Assembly (NCBI RefSeq): GCF_003696305.1
Contig: NZ_RFFK01000004.1
Span: forward strand, 124,001 to 188,000
DNA: 64,000 nucleotides
Source of the DNA: Pseudomonas sp. AOB-7
Lineage (GTDB): Bacteria; Pseudomonadota; Gammaproteobacteria; Pseudomonadales; Pseudomonadaceae
Direction: 5' to 3'
Under the pieces are notes generated by a model that had not been told where the DNA came from, ran no database searches, and was given only the letters and a program-made list of their open reading frames with translations. The position numbers and the translations under genes are program-made. Positions 1 to 7,762 of this stretch are shown in pieces (positions within the stretch are counted from its first letter, which is position 1; each line of letters begins with the position of its first letter).

Positions 1-977
1 GTGCCGGTGCGCGAGTTGATGATGACCTTGGCCACCGCCTGGCCGGCCTGCACTTCGAGGTTCTCCAGGATCGACAGGTAGTCGACGCGCTGGTTGGGGT
101 CGAGCGGCGCGCTGACGCGGATCGAGCCGCCGTCGATGGCCTGGGCCACGCCCGGGCCGAGCAGGTCGTTGATCTGGTCGACGATGTTCTTCGCCGTGGT
201 GAAATCCGGGCGGTTGAGATTGAGGGTCAGGCTGTTGCCCTGATCGAAACCGCTGGGCACCGGCCGCTCCACCGTGGCGCCGCCGGGAATGCGCCCGGCC
301 GAAGGCACGTTGACGGTGATCCGTGAACCGTCGCCGCCCTCGGCGTCGAAGCCGCCGACCACCAGGTTGCCCTGGGCGATGGCGTAGACGTTGCCGTCGA
401 TGCCCTTGAGCGGGGTCATCAGCAGGCTGCCGCCGCGCAGGCTCTTGGCGTTGCCGATGGAGGAAATGGTGATGTCGATGGTCTGCCCCGGCTTGGCGAA
501 CGCCGGCAAATCGGCATGCACCGACACCGCGGCGACGTTCTTCAGCTGCACATTGCCGCCCGGCGGCACCTTGATGCCGAACTGCGCCAGCATGTTGTTG
601 AAGGTCTGCACGGTGAAGGGGGTCTGGGTGGTCTGGTCGCCGCTGCCGTTGAGGCCCACCACCAGGCCGTAGCCGATCAGCTGGTTGCTGCGCACGCCCT
701 GGATCGAGGCCAGGTCCTTGAGCCGTTCGGCCTGGGTCGGCAGGCTCAGCAGCAGGCACGCCAGCATGGTCGCCAGCAGCAGCCAGTCGTTGGCGCCGCG
801 GCGGCGATAGCCGCGATGGGCGGCGGCGAATTGCCGGCGGCAGGAACTAGCCTGCAGCGGCCGCGCCTGGGGCGCGGGAAGCAGAGCGCGCAGCGGCGAG
901 CCCGATTCGCGCGCCGGAGCGACGTTGAACGCCTGACGAGCGGAGCTCGCGGCTAGGGGGTTCAGCCAGGATTTCAT
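1..977 (-). CDS. flgI: Flagellar P-ring protein FlgI (3' part outside window)
   Basis: FlgI forms the periplasmic P ring around the flagellar rod. The frame is open from 977 to the window edge (325 codons) and carries typical FlgI segments such as '[13 protein letters not shown]' and '[16 protein letters not shown]'. The ATG at 977 has a GAGG site 9-10 bases upstream and follows the flgH stop by 14 bases. This start gives an unusual leader: about 70 mostly polar, Arg-rich residues precede the hydrophobic signal segment, and cleavage is expected near residue 83. FlgI leaders are normally about 20 residues. An internal ATG at 767 would give a very short signal peptide instead. The gene is the distal visible part of the flgFGHI operon. 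Identity is firm, but the start is uncertain. Confidence 0.93.
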   Translation of the reverse strand, partial: MKSWLNPLAASSARQAFNVAPARESGSPLRALLPAPQARPLQASSCRRQFAAAHRGYRRRGANDWLLLATMLACLLLSLPTQAERLKDLASIQGVRSNQLIGYGLVVGLNGSGDQTTQTPFTVQTFNNMLAQFGIKVPPGGNVQLKNVAAVSVHADLPAFAKPGQTIDITISSIGNAKSLRGGSLLMTPLKGIDGNVYAIAQGNLVVGGFDAEGGDGSRITVNVPSAGRIPGGATVERPVPSGFDQGNSLTLNLNRPDFTTAKNIVDQINDLLGPGVAQAIDGGSIRVSAPLDPNQRVDYLSILENLEVQAGQAVAKVIINSRTG

Positions 978-991
978 GGATACAGCCTCGC

Positions 992-1690
992 TCAGAACGG
1001 CCACATCGGGCTGAGGAAGAAGCGGCTCAACCAGCCCGGCTGGCTGGCGTCGGCGAAGGCGCCGGTGCCGGAATAGGTGATACGCGCATCGGCCACCCGG
1101 GTCGAAGCCACGGTGTTGTCGGTGGCGATGTCGTCGGCGCGGACCAGCCCGGAGATGCGCACCAGCTCGTCGCCGGTATTGAGGGTCATCCACTTCTCGC
1201 CACGCACGGCGAGGATGCCATTGGGCAGTACCTCGGCGACGGTGACGGTGATCGAGCCGGACAGGCTATTGCTCTGCCCCGCCTGACTGGCCCCACTGGC
1301 GTCACGCGAACCGGAGAACTCGGTGTCCAGGGTCATGCGGCCACCGGTGAGCGGGTTGGTCGCCGACACGCCACCGCCGAACAGGGCGCCCATGCTCATG
1401 TTGGCGCTGCTGTCCTTCTCTATGTCGCTGTTGGCGTTCTTGCTGGCCTGGGTACGCTCGTTGAGGGTGATGGTGATGATGTCGCCAACGCGGAACGCCT
1501 TGCGGTCGTCGTACAGGCCGTTCTCGAAGCCGGCCTGGTAGATCGAGCCGTTGTTCTGCGCCGCCGGCAGCGGCGTGCGCGGCAACACCGGGGCGTAATA
1601 GGGATCGTCCGGCTTGGCTGTCGGCGCCACGCAGCCGCTGCCGAGCAACAGGCCAGCCAACAGGGGGAAACAGAGTATTTGCCGGTTCAT
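992..1690 (-). CDS. flgH: Flagellar L-ring lipoprotein FlgH
   Basis: FlgH builds the outer-membrane L ring that acts as a bushing for the flagellar rod. The 232-residue product has a lipoprotein signal peptide ending in 'LLGSGC', with the lipidated Cys at residue 20, followed by the conserved '[19 protein letters not shown]' region and a C-terminal '[14 protein letters not shown]'. I chose ATG 1690 because a GAGG lies 8 bases upstream; the frame also opens at a GTG at 1696. It lies between flgG and flgI in the flgF-led operon. Length and motifs are normal for the family. Confidence 0.96.
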   Translation of the reverse strand: MNRQILCFPLLAGLLLGSGCVAPTAKPDDPYYAPVLPRTPLPAAQNNGSIYQAGFENGLYDDRKAFRVGDIITITLNERTQASKNANSDIEKDSSANMSMGALFGGGVSATNPLTGGRMTLDTEFSGSRDASGASQAGQSNSLSGSITVTVAEVLPNGILAVRGEKWMTLNTGDELVRISGLVRADDIATDNTVASTRVADARITYSGTGAFADASQPGWLSRFFLSPMWPF

Positions 1691-1731
1691 AACCACTACC
1701 TCGCGGCGTTCACAACTAAATCAAGAAAGGA

Positions 1732-2517
1732 TCAGAGGTTCTGCGTCACGAAGGACAGCATCTGATCGGCGGTGGAAATCACCTTGGAGTTCATTTCGTA
1801 GGCGCGCTGGGTGGTGATCATGTTCACCAGCTCCTCCACCACGCTGACGTTGGAGTTCTCCAGGGTGTTCTGCAGGGTGGTGCCCAGGCCGTTGAGGCCC
1901 GGGTTGCCGACCTGCGGCGCGCCGCTGGAGCCGGTCTCCAGGAACAGGTTGTTGCCGATGGCTTCGAGGCCGGCCGGGTTGACGAAGTCGGCCAGCTGGA
2001 TGTTGCCGATGATCTGCGGCTGGGCGTTGCCGGCGGTGGTCACCGACACGGTGCCGTCCTCGCCGACGGTGAAGGTGCGCACCTCGCCCGGCAGGACGAT
2101 GGCCGGCTCCAGGGCGAAGCCGCTGGAGGTGACGATCTGGCCGTCGGAATCGAGGTGGAAGCTGCCGTCGCGGGTGTAGGAGACGGTGCCGTCGGGCTGC
2201 AGGACCTGGAAGAAGCCGCGGCCGTTGATCGCCAGGTCCAGCGGCTGCTCGGTGGTCTGCAGGCTGCCGGCGGTGAAGATCTTCTGCGTGCCGACCACGC
2301 GCACCCCGGTGCCCAGCTGCAGGCCGGAGGGCAGTTCGCTGTCCTGGCTGGACTGGCCGCCCGGCTGGCGACGGATCTGGTACAGCAAGTCCTCGAACTC
2401 GGCGCGATCGCGCTTGAAGCCGGTGGTGGAGACGTTGGCCAGGTTGTTGGAAATGGTGGTCAGGTTCATGTCCTGGGCGGACAAACCGGTCTTGCTGACC
2501 CACAGTGCCGGAAGCAT
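1732..2517 (-). CDS. flgG: Flagellar distal rod protein FlgG
   Basis: FlgG is the major distal rod subunit, exported through the flagellar type III apparatus without a cleaved signal. The 261-residue protein starts 'MLPALWVSKTGLSAQDMN' and has the N-terminal rod motif 'ISNNLANVSTTGFKR' and the C-terminal coiled-coil motif 'SNVSVVEELVNMITTQRAYE', both hallmarks of rod/hook proteins. An AGGAG lies 9 bases before the ATG. It sits 46 bases after flgF and 41 bases before flgH. Length matches the usual ~260 residues. Confidence 0.97.
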   Translation of the reverse strand: MLPALWVSKTGLSAQDMNLTTISNNLANVSTTGFKRDRAEFEDLLYQIRRQPGGQSSQDSELPSGLQLGTGVRVVGTQKIFTAGSLQTTEQPLDLAINGRGFFQVLQPDGTVSYTRDGSFHLDSDGQIVTSSGFALEPAIVLPGEVRTFTVGEDGTVSVTTAGNAQPQIIGNIQLADFVNPAGLEAIGNNLFLETGSSGAPQVGNPGLNGLGTTLQNTLENSNVSVVEELVNMITTQRAYEMNSKVISTADQMLSFVTQNL

Positions 2518-2563
2518 ATCGACTCTCCTCGGACGCCAGATTCATGGCGCCGCGTGCTGATAA

Positions 2564-3304
2564 TTAGCTAATTTGCAAAACCCGCGCCATGGACGAGGCG
2601 TTGTCCTCGGCGGTGCGCATCATCTTCACTTGCAGCTCGAACTGGCGTGACAGCGAGAGGATCGCGGTCATCTCCTCGACGGCGTTGACGTTGCTCGACT
2701 CGAGAAAGCCGGAGGTCACCTGCACCAGGGCATCGGCCGGCGCCGCGGCCTGGCCCTTGACCCGGATCAGGCCGTCGCTGCCCTTCTCCAGCGACTTGGG
2801 ATCGGGGTTGACCAGCTTGATACGGTCGACCTCGGCCAGCACATTGGGGTCCTCGCCGAGGGCGCGAATGCTGATGGTGCCGTCCTGGCCGATCTCCACC
2901 TTCTGCTCCGGCGGCACGGCAATCGGCCCGGCATTGCCGATCACCGGCAAACCGTTGCCGGTGCGCAGCATGCCGAGGGCGTCGATGTTCAGGCTGGCGG
3001 TGCGCACGTAGGCCTCGCTGCCGTCGGGCGCCTGCACGGCGATCCAGCCCTTACCGCCGACCGCCACGTCCAGGTCGCGGCCGGTTTCCTGCAGCGAGCC
3101 GGGACGAAAGTCGGTGGCCGGGCGCTCGCTCATGGCGTAGACGCGCGCCGGGTAGCTGTCGCCGAACAGCGGCATGGAGCGCGCCTGCTCGAAGTCGCGA
3201 CGGAAACCCGAAGTGGAGACGTTGGCCAGGTTGTTGGCGTGCGCGCGCTGCGCCAGGGTGTTGTTGTGCGCGCCGGTCATGGAGACGTACAGCAGCTTGT
3301 CCAT
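2564..3304 (-). CDS. flgF: Flagellar proximal rod protein FlgF
   Basis: FlgF is a proximal rod subunit of the flagellar basal body. The start is the ATG at 3304, giving 'MDKLLYVSMTGAHNNTLAQR' and 246 residues, with GGAGA 7-8 bases upstream; the frame is open further upstream, but those codons lack a ribosome site. The rod motif 'NNLANVSTSGFRRD' and the C-terminal 'SNVNAVEEMTAILSLSRQFE' are present. It is the first gene of a second flagellar operon (flgF, G, H, I and beyond) and has its own sigma-54 promoter about 50 bases upstream, separating it from flgE. Confidence 0.96.
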   Translation of the reverse strand: MDKLLYVSMTGAHNNTLAQRAHANNLANVSTSGFRRDFEQARSMPLFGDSYPARVYAMSERPATDFRPGSLQETGRDLDVAVGGKGWIAVQAPDGSEAYVRTASLNIDALGMLRTGNGLPVIGNAGPIAVPPEQKVEIGQDGTISIRALGEDPNVLAEVDRIKLVNPDPKSLEKGSDGLIRVKGQAAAPADALVQVTSGFLESSNVNAVEEMTAILSLSRQFELQVKMMRTAEDNASSMARVLQIS

Positions 3305-3353
3305 GGTGATTCTCCGAGAGGGCCTGTTGCCCGTGGCTCTTTGCAAGCTATTC

Positions 3354-3369
3354 AGCAAGCGCCGTGCCA
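3354..3369 (-). promoter_or_regulatory. Sigma-54 promoter of flgFGHI operon
   Basis: On the minus strand 3369-3354 reads TGGCACGGCGCTTGCT, an exact TGGCAC-N5-TTGC sigma-54 (-24/-12) element. It lies 50 bases before the flgF ATG, leaving room for a leader with a ribosome site. In Pseudomonas the rod and hook operons are class III genes read by RpoN with the FleR activator; assigning this site to FleR is inference from that knowledge. Confidence 0.85.
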
Positions 3370-3468
3370 GATTCGAAAAGATCACTCAAGCAGCTGATTT
3401 AAAAGGCTTTATCAAAACAGAACGGCAATCCGGAGAACGCCGGCGGCGAGAGTTTGCCGGCGCCGGAA

Positions 3469-3503
3469 CGGCAAAGCGGCAAGCCAGGCTTGCCGCTTTG
3501 CCG
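3469..3503. repeat. Perfect 17-bp inverted repeat between flgE and flgF
   Basis: Bases 3469-3485 (CGGCAAAGCGGCAAGCC) are repeated exactly as the reverse complement at 3487-3503, with one base between. It lies 12 bases after the flgE stop and about 100-134 bases upstream of the flgF sigma-54 element. No T tract follows on the minus strand, so it is a poor intrinsic terminator. The same 17-mer recurs at 6540-6556 upstream of the flgB sigma-54 promoter, which points to an activator-binding (enhancer) site as an alternative. Confidence 0.7.
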
Positions 3504-3515
3504 GAGCGGGTTTCA

Positions 3516-4832
3516 TCAACGCAGGTTGATGATGGTCTGGGTGATGGCGCTTTCGGTCTCGATGGTCTTGGCGTTGGCCTGGTAGTTGCGCTGGGCGACG
3601 ATCAGGTTGACCAGCTGATCGGACAGCTCGACGTTGGAGTCCTCCAGGGCGCCGGACTGCAGCGCGCCCAGGGTGCCGGCGCGCGGCGTGCCGACCACCG
3701 GCTCGCCGGACTCGAAGGACTGCACCCAGGCGGTCTTGCCCACCGGCGTCAGGCCCTGCACGTTGGCGAAGTTGGCCAGCACCACCTGTCCCTGCACCTT
3801 GGACTGGCCGTTGGTGTAACGGGCGAAGATCACCCCGGTGTCGTCGATTTCCAGGCCGGCCAGCTGGCCGGTGGTGTAGCCATCCTGGCTGACGCTGTTG
3901 ACCGCGAAGGAACTGGCGAACTGGGTCGACTGGCGCAGATCGATATTGACCCCCGTCGCGTTGGCCGTCGCCCCGTTCGGCCCCCACACCGGCGGCACCG
4001 AGTTGTCCGGCGCAGCCGGCACCCAACTGCTCAGGTCGATGGTGCCGTCGGCGGCCACGGTGAAGCCGGTCGGCGTCGAGGCGATCAGCGCGGCCACGTC
4101 GAGCTGGCCGGCGGTGGTGAACTGCAGATCGACGCTGGACGGCGTGGTCAGGGTCGGATCGTCCGGATTGCGCCCATCGATCAGCACGTTCATGGTCCAG
4201 CTGTTGGCCCCGGTCTTGACGAAGTACTGGGTGAAGACGTGGGCGTTGCCCTGAGTATCGTAGATGTTGGTCGAGGTGGACGAGTTGTAGCTGGTCGGAT
4301 CAGTCGGGTCGAACGGCACGGTGGTCGGCACGGTATTGTTCGAGTTGAGGTTGAAGGTCTGATCCAGGTTGGCGGTGGCGCGCGGCTCCTGGTTGGTGGT
4401 CTGGATACGAATGTCGTTGACCACACCGTTTTGCAGGTTGCCGTTGGCATCGACCGAGTAGCCCTGCAGGCGATAGCCGAAGTTGTTCACCATGAAACCG
4501 TCGCGGTCGGTGCCGAAGTAACCGGCACGGGTGTAGCTGATCTCGCCGTTGTTGCTGGTGACGAAGAAGCCGTTGCCGTTGATCGCCAGATCCAGGGCGT
4601 TCTGCGTGTAATTGATGTTGCCCTGGTTGAACTGCTGCGAGATGTCGCCGAGCAGCACCCCGCTGCCCTGCGGGTTGGAGCCGGACCCCAGCACCGAGGC
4701 GGCATAGACATCGGCGAATTCGGCGCGCGACTGCTTGAAGCCGGCGGTGCCGGCGTTGGCGATGTTATTGCCGGTGACGTTGAGATCCTTGGTCGCGGCG
4801 CGCAGGCCGCTGAGACCAATATTGAACGACAT
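3516..4832 (-). CDS. flgE: Flagellar hook protein FlgE
   Basis: FlgE polymerises into the hook, the flexible joint between rod and filament. The protein is 438 residues from 'MSFNIGLSGLRAATKDLN', with AGGAG 6-7 bases before the ATG at 4832; the frame continues 11 codons upstream without support. It has the N-terminal 'NNIANAGTAGFKQSRAEF' motif, a variable middle domain rich in Thr, Asn and Ala, and the C-terminal 'SNVELSDQLVNLIVAQRNYQ' motif. It is the last gene of flgBCDE and is followed by a long hairpin and then a new promoter for flgF. Confidence 0.97.
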   Translation of the reverse strand: MSFNIGLSGLRAATKDLNVTGNNIANAGTAGFKQSRAEFADVYAASVLGSGSNPQGSGVLLGDISQQFNQGNINYTQNALDLAINGNGFFVTSNNGEISYTRAGYFGTDRDGFMVNNFGYRLQGYSVDANGNLQNGVVNDIRIQTTNQEPRATANLDQTFNLNSNNTVPTTVPFDPTDPTSYNSSTSTNIYDTQGNAHVFTQYFVKTGANSWTMNVLIDGRNPDDPTLTTPSSVDLQFTTAGQLDVAALIASTPTGFTVAADGTIDLSSWVPAAPDNSVPPVWGPNGATANATGVNIDLRQSTQFASSFAVNSVSQDGYTTGQLAGLEIDDTGVIFARYTNGQSKVQGQVVLANFANVQGLTPVGKTAWVQSFESGEPVVGTPRAGTLGALQSGALEDSNVELSDQLVNLIVAQRNYQANAKTIETESAITQTIINLR

Positions 4833-4868
4833 GGAGGACTCCTTTGCCGGAACTGCCGGCGGCAATAG

Positions 4869-5534
4869 TTATTGGCCGATGACTTGCACTTGGGAAATCG
4901 GAACGCTGCCGAGGCCGGCGAGGTTGAGCATCAGCTCGCTGCCGCCCAGGGTGACGCTGTCGACGTTGGCCGGCAGCAGGGTGTACAGGCCCTTGGTCTC
5001 GTCGCCGTAGGTGGCCTGCGCCTCGAACTTGTAGGTGCCGGGCGGCATCAGCTTGCCGCTGGAATCCTTGCCGTCCCAGATGAAGCTGACGTTGCCGGCA
5101 GCCTGCTCGCCCAGGTTGATGCGCGTGACCACCGAGCCGGCACTGTCGTAGACGTTGACGTAGACGTTGCTGCTGCTGACCGGCAGCACCGTGCTGGCCT
5201 TGAAGCTCTCGCTGGTATCGACCACCGCCTTCTCGCTCGGCACTATGACCTTGCGCCCGACCAGCGACGAGGCCTGCAGCGCCTGCGACGACTGATAACC
5301 GGAGAGCAGCGATTCCATGCTGGTATTGAGCTTCTCGATGCCCTCGACCTGGCTGAACTGCGCCAGCTGGGCGATGAACTCGCCGTTGCCTTGCGGCTCC
5401 AGCGGATTCTGGTTGTTCAACTGGGCCACCAGCAGGTTGAGGAACTCGTTCTTGCCGAGTTCCTTGTTCTGCGTGGTGTCCTGCTTGATCTGGTACTGAT
5501 CCAGTACCGAACTGGTGCCGCTGACTGTGCTCAT
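4869..5534 (-). CDS. flgD: Flagellar hook assembly (cap) protein FlgD
   Basis: FlgD is the scaffold that caps the growing hook and is later displaced. The 221-residue product carries the FlgD N-terminal motif 'GKNEFLNLLVAQLNNQNPLE' (about residues 28-47) and a C-terminal Ig/FlgD fold including 'FIWDGKDSSGKLMPPGTYKF'. A GGGAG lies 7-8 bases before the ATG. It lies between flgC and flgE with short spacers, in the flgB operon. Length is normal. Confidence 0.96.
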   Translation of the reverse strand: MSTVSGTSSVLDQYQIKQDTTQNKELGKNEFLNLLVAQLNNQNPLEPQGNGEFIAQLAQFSQVEGIEKLNTSMESLLSGYQSSQALQASSLVGRKVIVPSEKAVVDTSESFKASTVLPVSSSNVYVNVYDSAGSVVTRINLGEQAAGNVSFIWDGKDSSGKLMPPGTYKFEAQATYGDETKGLYTLLPANVDSVTLGGSELMLNLAGLGSVPISQVQVIGQ

Positions 5535-5555
5535 GCCTGACTCCCTTTCGCTGAC

Positions 5556-5999
5556 TTACTGACCCAGGGTCAGCACGCGCTGCAGCATCTGTTTGGCGGT
5601 ATTCATCATTTCCACGTTGGTCTGGAAGGCGCGACTGGCGGAAATCATGTCGGCCATCTCCTCGACCACGTTGACGTTGGGGTAGTACACGTAGCCGCCG
5701 GCGTCCGCCGCCGGATGATCCGGCTCGTAGCGCGGCATCAGGCTGCTCTGGTCCTCGACCACGCCGAGCACCTGCACGCCACGGCCGGCCTCGTCCTGCT
5801 CGGCGAACAGCGAACCCCGGTCGCCGCCCTGCGCCTGCTGGAACACGGTGGCGAACACCGGATGGCGGGCGCGGTAGGTCTGGTCGATGCTTGAGGACAC
5901 CGTTTCGGCGTTGGCGATGTTGCTGGAGATGGTATTGAGGCGCGTGCTCTGCGCGCTCATGCCGGTTCCGGCGATATTGAAGACACTGGCAAGGGACAT
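5556..5999 (-). CDS. flgC: Flagellar basal-body rod protein FlgC
   Basis: FlgC is a proximal rod subunit. The ATG at 5999 (GGAG 7 bases upstream) gives a 147-residue protein, 'MSLASVFNIAGTGMSAQSTR'. The rod motif 'ISSNIANAETVSSS' and the C-terminal 'NVVEEMADMISASRAFQTNV' are present. The same frame stays open far upstream into flgB, but that part is a shadow of flgB. It lies 11 bases after flgB, in the flgBCDE operon. Confidence 0.96.
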   Translation of the reverse strand: MSLASVFNIAGTGMSAQSTRLNTISSNIANAETVSSSIDQTYRARHPVFATVFQQAQGGDRGSLFAEQDEAGRGVQVLGVVEDQSSLMPRYEPDHPAADAGGYVYYPNVNVVEEMADMISASRAFQTNVEMMNTAKQMLQRVLTLGQ

Positions 6000-6010
6000 G
6001 GTCGCGCTCC

Positions 6011-6418
6011 TTATTCGCCGCGCAGGGCGCTGGTCAGCCCTTTGAACTTGCTGTTGAGGAAGGTGAAGCTGGCCTGAAAATGCACCGAGTTCTCGGCGTA
6101 GTTCGACTGCTCCATCTGCAGGTCGACGGTGTTCTGGTCCAGCGAGGCATGCAGCGGCGTGCGATAGGCCAGCTCGGCCTGGCCGGTGGCGATGCCCTCG
6201 GCGCCGATATGGCGGCCGTCGGTGCGCGCCAGGGCAACGTTGCCGCGCTGCTGCTTGGCGCTCTGCGCGGCCAGCACGCTGGCGAAGTCGAGGTCGCGCG
6301 CCTTGTAGTTGGGGGTATCGGCGTTGGCGATGTTGTTGGCCAACACCTCGGCACGCTGGGCGCGGAAGCCGAGTGCCTGTTCGTGGATACCGAGGGCCTT
6401 GCCGAAATTGATGCTCAT
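6011..6418 (-). CDS. flgB: Flagellar basal-body rod protein FlgB
   Basis: FlgB is the most membrane-proximal rod subunit. The ATG at 6418 gives 135 residues, 'MSINFGKALGIHEQALGFRA', with AAAGG about 10 bases upstream; a TTG three codons earlier is unlikely. The motif 'VLANNIANADTPNYKARDLDF' is typical of FlgB (shown here without its last residue: 'VLANNIANADTPNYKARDLD'). It leads the flgBCDE operon and is transcribed from a sigma-54 promoter about 55-65 bases upstream. Confidence 0.95.
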   Translation of the reverse strand: MSINFGKALGIHEQALGFRAQRAEVLANNIANADTPNYKARDLDFASVLAAQSAKQQRGNVALARTDGRHIGAEGIATGQAELAYRTPLHASLDQNTVDLQMEQSNYAENSVHFQASFTFLNSKFKGLTSALRGE

Positions 6419-6469
6419 GCTCTGCAACCTTTGCCGCTGGGGCAGTCTGGTCTTTCCTGCCAGACATTC

Positions 6470-6485
6470 AGCAAAGCTTGTGCCA
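6470..6485 (-). promoter_or_regulatory. Sigma-54 promoter of flgBCDE operon
   Basis: On the minus strand 6485-6470 reads TGGCACAAGCTTTGCT, an exact TGGCAC-N5-TTGC sigma-54 element. It lies 52 bases before the flgB ATG. Upstream is an AT-rich segment and then a GGCAAAGCGGCAAG repeat, the layout expected of an RpoN promoter with an upstream activator site. FleR is the expected activator from Pseudomonas flagellar regulation. Confidence 0.87.
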
Positions 6486-6539
6486 ACTAATAAATCACTT
6501 ATAAATCAGTTAGTTAAACAAATAACGAGACGACGCAAG

Positions 6540-6607
6540 CGGCAAAGCGGCAAGCCCTTACCGCCCGTAGGCAAGCGAGCGGCAAAGGCCGTTCGACTGT
6601 TTGCCGC
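6540..6607. repeat. GCGGCAAA motif cluster upstream of the flgB promoter
   Basis: The 17-mer CGGCAAAGCGGCAAGCC at 6540-6556 is identical to one arm of the inverted repeat at 3469-3503. Nearby, GCGGCAAA (6579-6586) and its reverse complement TTTGCCGC (6600-6607) form a second inverted pair. The cluster begins about 55 bases upstream of the -24 element of the flgB sigma-54 promoter. A role as activator site is inference from position and recurrence. Confidence 0.5.
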
Positions 6608-6844
6608 CCGGCGGTGATGCCGGGGAGCGGCCTCGATCACCAATGGACAGATCGAATGGCGCCCGCGAAAACCGAGGAGCCCGGATGCGATTGCCGGCCA
6701 GGGAAGCCCCACCGGGTTGCCTTGAGGCCACGGAAGGTTCGGGAGAGTGGAAGTCGCCGCTGACGCGCCTCCCACGGGGTGCCGCCTCGGCGCAACGGGG
6801 TCCGGACAGCGGGCAGGCGAGATCCCCAGGCCAGGAAACGCAAA

Positions 6845-6864
6845 CGGGAGGCCTAGGCCTCCCG
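6845..6864 (-). terminator. Terminator downstream of cheR
   Basis: A perfect 20-base palindrome (CGGGAGGCCTAGGCCTCCCG) begins 28 bases after the cheR stop and on the minus strand is followed by TTTGCGTTT. It is a plausible intrinsic terminator for the cheV-cheR transcript. Confidence 0.65.
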
Positions 6865-6891
6865 CTCTGCTCCCCTGACGTGATCGCGCCG

Positions 6892-7719
6892 CTACTTGGC
6901 CTTATAGATGATGCCCGGACTGCACTGCACCATCTGGTACTTCTCGGGCAGGCCGTTGAGCGCCTCGGACGCACCGAGGAACAGGTAGCCACCCGGCTTG
7001 AGCGTGGCATGGATGCGCGTGAGGATGTCTTTCTTCACCTCGGCGGAGAAGTAGATCAGCACGTTGCGGCAGAACACGATGTCGAACTTGCCCAGCGCCG
7101 CGTAGCTGTCCAGCAGGTTGAGCGGGCGAAACTCGACGCGGTTCTTGATCGGCGCCTTGACCTGCCAGCGGCCCGGCCCCTTGGGGTCGAAATAACGCTG
7201 CAGGCGCTCCTGGGCCAGGCCGCGGCCCATGGCCAGGCTGTCGTACTCGCCGGACTTGCAGTTGGCCAGCATCGACGGCGACAGGTCAGTGGCGACGATC
7301 TGCACCCCGCCCTTGAGCTGGCCGATATTGGTCCGCTCGAACTCGTCGATCGACATCGACAGCGAATAGGGCTCCTGCCCAGACGAACAGGCCGCCGACC
7401 AGATGCGCAGGCGCTGCGCCGGATAGGCCTTGATCAACTCCGGCAGCACCCGATTCTTCAGCACCTCGAAGGGGTAGGTGTCGCGAAACCACAGGGTTTC
7501 GTTGGTGGTCATGGCATCGACCACCTGCTCGCGCAGGCCGCTGCGCGGCTGGTTCTGCATGCGCTGCACCAGCTCGCCCAGGGTCTTGATGCCGTTCTGT
7601 TCCATCAGCTTGTTCAGACGGCTGGAGACCAGGTACTGCTTGTTGCTGCCCAGCAGAATACCGCAGGCCTTTTCCAGGAAAGTCCGGAACTGCTCGAAAT
7701 CCAAATTACCTGAAGACAC
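6892..7719 (-). CDS. cheR: Chemotaxis protein methyltransferase CheR
   Basis: CheR uses S-adenosylmethionine to methylate glutamates on chemoreceptors during adaptation. The GTG at 7719 ('VSSGNLDFEQFRTFLEK', 275 residues) is preceded by GAGG at 8 bases and matches where Pseudomonas CheR1 proteins begin. An upstream ATG at 7740 would add seven residues but has a poor ribosome site. The N-terminal helical domain is followed by the methyltransferase domain with 'MTTNETLWFRDTYPFEVL', the SAM-binding 'RIWSAACSSGQEPYSLSM' and 'DIVFCRNVLIYFS'. It lies 22-43 bases after cheV, beside the flagellar genes, as in P. aeruginosa. Confidence 0.95.
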   Translation of the reverse strand: MSSGNLDFEQFRTFLEKACGILLGSNKQYLVSSRLNKLMEQNGIKTLGELVQRMQNQPRSGLREQVVDAMTTNETLWFRDTYPFEVLKNRVLPELIKAYPAQRLRIWSAACSSGQEPYSLSMSIDEFERTNIGQLKGGVQIVATDLSPSMLANCKSGEYDSLAMGRGLAQERLQRYFDPKGPGRWQVKAPIKNRVEFRPLNLLDSYAALGKFDIVFCRNVLIYFSAEVKKDILTRIHATLKPGGYLFLGASEALNGLPEKYQMVQCSPGIIYKAK

Positions 7720-7762
7720 TAGTGCCGCCTCACCGACCATAACATTCGCCGAAGGTCACCCC

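Larger units (their letters stand above)
6419..6891. other. Intergenic region between cheR and flgB
   Basis: This gap of about 470 bases holds, in minus-strand order, the cheR terminator hairpin (6845-6864), about 230 GC-rich bases with no gene I can support, a cluster of GCGGCAAA-type motifs (6540-6607), an AT-rich block (6486-6530) and the flgB sigma-54 promoter (6470-6485). The stretch around 6745-6780 resembles degenerate 'GTGGGAG...' repetitive elements common in Pseudomonas genomes, but I cannot delimit one. Reading frames crossing the gap have no recognisable protein features. Confidence 0.6.

Noticed and set aside
6610..6840. About 230 bases of GC-rich intergenic DNA with a GTGGGAGGCGCGTCAGC-like stretch on the minus strand.
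   Set aside because: It recalls degenerate Pseudomonas repeats, but I cannot define borders or symmetry well enough to list it as an element, and no sRNA structure stands out.
6601..7713. A plus-strand frame of 370 codons crossing the cheR-flgB gap.
   Set aside because: Most of it is antisense to cheR and the part in the gap has no protein-like features.
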